Below, piece after piece: positions 7,285 to 8,300 of a DNA stretch of 8,300 nucleotides. Under the pieces are notes generated by a model, which saw only the letters and a list, made by a program, of their open reading frames with translations, searched no databases and was not told the origin of the DNA. This DNA comes from Fidelibacterota bacterium. Its GTDB lineage: Bacteria; Marinisomatota; Marinisomatia; Marinisomatales; UBA1611. A program made the translations under genes and the position numbers. The stretch spans positions 145,336 to 153,635 of the forward strand of contig PBAR01000001.1 in NCBI GenBank assembly GCA_002718285.1. Direction: 5' to 3'. Every line of letters starts with the position of its first letter. The first letter of the stretch is position 1.

Positions 7285-7314
7285 AGCGAGTTAATAAACG
7301 CCACAATATTTAGT

Positions 7315-7322
7315 AAGGGAGA
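7315..7322 (+). promoter_or_regulatory. Strong Shine-Dalgarno site of the ferredoxin gene
   Basis: AAGGGAGA lies 6 bases before the ATG at 7329, an ideal distance, and fixes that start. It is the only clear Shine-Dalgarno sequence before any gene start in this window, which suggests high translation of the ferredoxin. Confidence 0.75.
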
Positions 7323-7328
7323 TTAAAT

Positions 7329-7631
7329 ATGACATATATTATTTGTGAGCCTTGTGTAAGTACGTGCGATACAGCTTGCGTAGAAGTATGCCCAGTTGAT
7401 TGCATACATGGGCCTGATGATAAAACGGGTGCAGGAGCAGAAGCTAAAGAAGATGGTTTTGACCCCGAAGGAAAGCAACTTTATATTGATCCAGAAGAAT
7501 GCATCGATTGTGGAGCCTGTGAACCAGAATGCCCAGTTGAAGCTATTTTTGAAGAAAGTGAAGTTCCAGATGAGTGGAATAATTTTATTAAAATTAATTA
7601 TGAATGGTTTGGACAAGAATACACTGGATAA
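7329..7631 (+). CDS. Two-cluster ferredoxin (7Fe/8Fe type)
   Basis: A small acidic cytoplasmic electron carrier of 100 residues. The C-terminal motif C58-x2-C61-x2-C64-x3-C68-P is a complete [4Fe-4S] pattern. The N-terminal motif has Cys9, 13, 17, 21 and 25 in a CVEVCPVDC context closely like Azotobacter-type 7Fe ferredoxins. By that model Cys9, 17 and 68 would hold a [3Fe-4S] cluster and Cys21, 58, 61 and 64 a [4Fe-4S] cluster. Cys13 stands where many relatives have a non-ligand residue, and Cys6 is also extra, so an 8Fe form cannot be excluded. An acidic, Gly-rich stretch at about 29-50 separates the motifs. The tail (EVPDEWNNFIKINYEWF) matches this ferredoxin group. A strong Shine-Dalgarno site precedes it and an intrinsic terminator follows, so it is probably a single-gene transcript. 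Its redox partners are unknown. Confidence 0.92.
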   Translation: MTYIICEPCVSTCDTACVEVCPVDCIHGPDDKTGAGAEAKEDGFDPEGKQLYIDPEECIDCGACEPECPVEAIFEESEVPDEWNNFIKINYEWFGQEYTG

Positions 7632-7658
7632 TATTGTATTATAATACCATTTTGTTAT

Positions 7659-7688
7659 AACGGCTGTAATTTTGCAGCCGTTTTTTTT
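7659..7688 (+). terminator. Intrinsic terminator after the ferredoxin gene
   Basis: AACGGCTG (7659-7666) pairs perfectly with CAGCCGTT (7675-7682) around an 8-base loop, and an 8-base T-run follows (7681-7688, overlapping the stem end). It is the most G-C rich hairpin in the window's intergenic DNA. Outer segments ATACCA (7644-7649) and TGGTAT (7690-7695) can also pair around it. It ends only 11 bases before the mrp start codon. Confidence 0.88.
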
Positions 7689-7699
7689 CTGGTATATTT

Positions 7700-8300
7700 A
7701 TGAAAAAAGAAAATGTAATTAAAATTTTAAGCGAGGTCAAGTATCCTGGTTTCAAACGTGATATTGTATCATTTGGAATGATAAAAGATATAGAGATTAA
7801 TGATCGGGCAGTAACTGTAACATTAAATATAACATCTCAGAATACTGAAAAGAAAAACGTTGTTAAAGATGAGGTAAAAGAAAAATTAGCAACAGTGTTC
7901 AAAAAGGTTAATGTTAAAATTTATGAGAATTTAACAAAACAAGATATCTCTTCCAGTCCAAATAGGACTCAATCATCGGACTCTTTGGAAAATGTAAAAA
8001 ATATTATTGCTGTAGCCAGCGGAAAAGGAGGCGTTGGGAAGTCGACTGTCGCTGCAAACTTGGCTTGTGCTTTTCAACTTCAAGGTAAAAAAGTTGGTTT
8101 ACTTGATCTTGATATTTATGGTCCTTCACTTCCGATTATAATGGGAATTAATGAGCAACCGAAGATAACTGCAGATAATAAGCTTATTCCTCTACAGTGT
8201 TATGGAATGGAAGTAATGAGTTTTGGATTTATTAGTGGTAATGAAACACCAACAATCTGGAGAGGCCCTCTTGTTTCTCGTATGACAGAACAATTTTTTC
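7700..8300 (+). CDS. mrp: Mrp/NBP35-family P-loop ATPase (ApbC-like Fe-S carrier), 3' truncated by window
   Basis: The first 200 codons of a cytosolic ATPase of the Mrp/NBP35 group, whose members bind and pass on [4Fe-4S] clusters to target proteins. Residues about 1-80 form a MIP18/DUF59-type domain (starting VIKILSEVKYPGFKRDIV), followed by a Ser-rich linker at about 82-97. The ATPase part begins at NIIAVASGKGGVGKST, with the deviant Walker A at 108-116 including signature Lys109, then LLDLDIYGPS at 134-143 (Walker A') and WRGPLVSRM at 187-195, all typical of Mrp. The C-terminal CxxC that would bind the cluster lies beyond the window. The reading frame starts at the ATG at 7700, just after the ferredoxin terminator; no Shine-Dalgarno site is visible, and there is almost no room for a separate promoter. 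The neighbouring ferredoxin fits an Fe-S context, but a functional link is only inferred. Confidence 0.92.
   Translation, partial: MKKENVIKILSEVKYPGFKRDIVSFGMIKDIEINDRAVTVTLNITSQNTEKKNVVKDEVKEKLATVFKKVNVKIYENLTKQDISSSPNRTQSSDSLENVKNIIAVASGKGGVGKSTVAANLACAFQLQGKKVGLLDLDIYGPSLPIIMGINEQPKITADNKLIPLQCYGMEVMSFGFISGNETPTIWRGPLVSRMTEQFF

Noticed and set aside
7396..7644. 82-residue frame overlapping the ferredoxin gene
   Set aside because: It is an out-of-frame shadow; the ferredoxin frame has all cluster cysteines and a strong ribosome-binding site.

Overview
The window is AT-rich, and every gene I can support lies on the + strand. It reads as an ordinary chromosomal stretch of a Gram-negative bacterium from the Bacteroidota/FCB side of the tree. 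Three things point that way: a PorQ/PorV-like outer-membrane barrel gene, a bleomycin-hydrolase-type C1 aminopeptidase and DoxX protein of the kind seen there, and the near absence of Shine-Dalgarno sequences before most starts. A marine lineage such as Ca. Neomarinimicrobiota (SAR406) or a flavobacterium-like relative is my best guess. It is an inference from gene style, not something the sequence proves.

Layout. Positions 2-5070 hold six tightly packed genes with gaps of at most 36 bases: the 3' end of priA (replication-restart helicase), a PorQ/PorV-like outer-membrane protein, a secreted family I.5-type lipase whose ATG overlaps the previous stop by one base, a MarR-type regulator, mutY (adenine DNA glycosylase) and a PlsC-type acyltransferase. 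A weak AT-rich hairpin with a T-run follows plsC and may end this unit. After it come more loosely spaced genes: a small DoxX-family membrane protein, a bleomycin hydrolase/PepC cysteine aminopeptidase, a two-cluster ferredoxin with a strong ribosome-binding site and a good intrinsic terminator, and the first 200 codons of an Mrp/NBP35-family P-loop ATPase (Fe-S carrier family), cut by the window end.

Functionally this is a mix of DNA maintenance (PriA, MutY), envelope and lipid work (PorQ-like protein, lipase, PlsC, DoxX), peptide turnover (bleomycin hydrolase) and Fe-S biology (ferredoxin, Mrp; MutY also carries an Fe-S cluster). I see no mobile element, CRISPR array, tRNA or rRNA, and no clear undescribed multi-gene system. 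The points most worth a second look are the lipase with altered metal sites coupled to an outer-membrane protein, the cysteine-rich variant of the ferredoxin N-terminal motif, and the terminator sitting only 11 bases before the mrp start codon.
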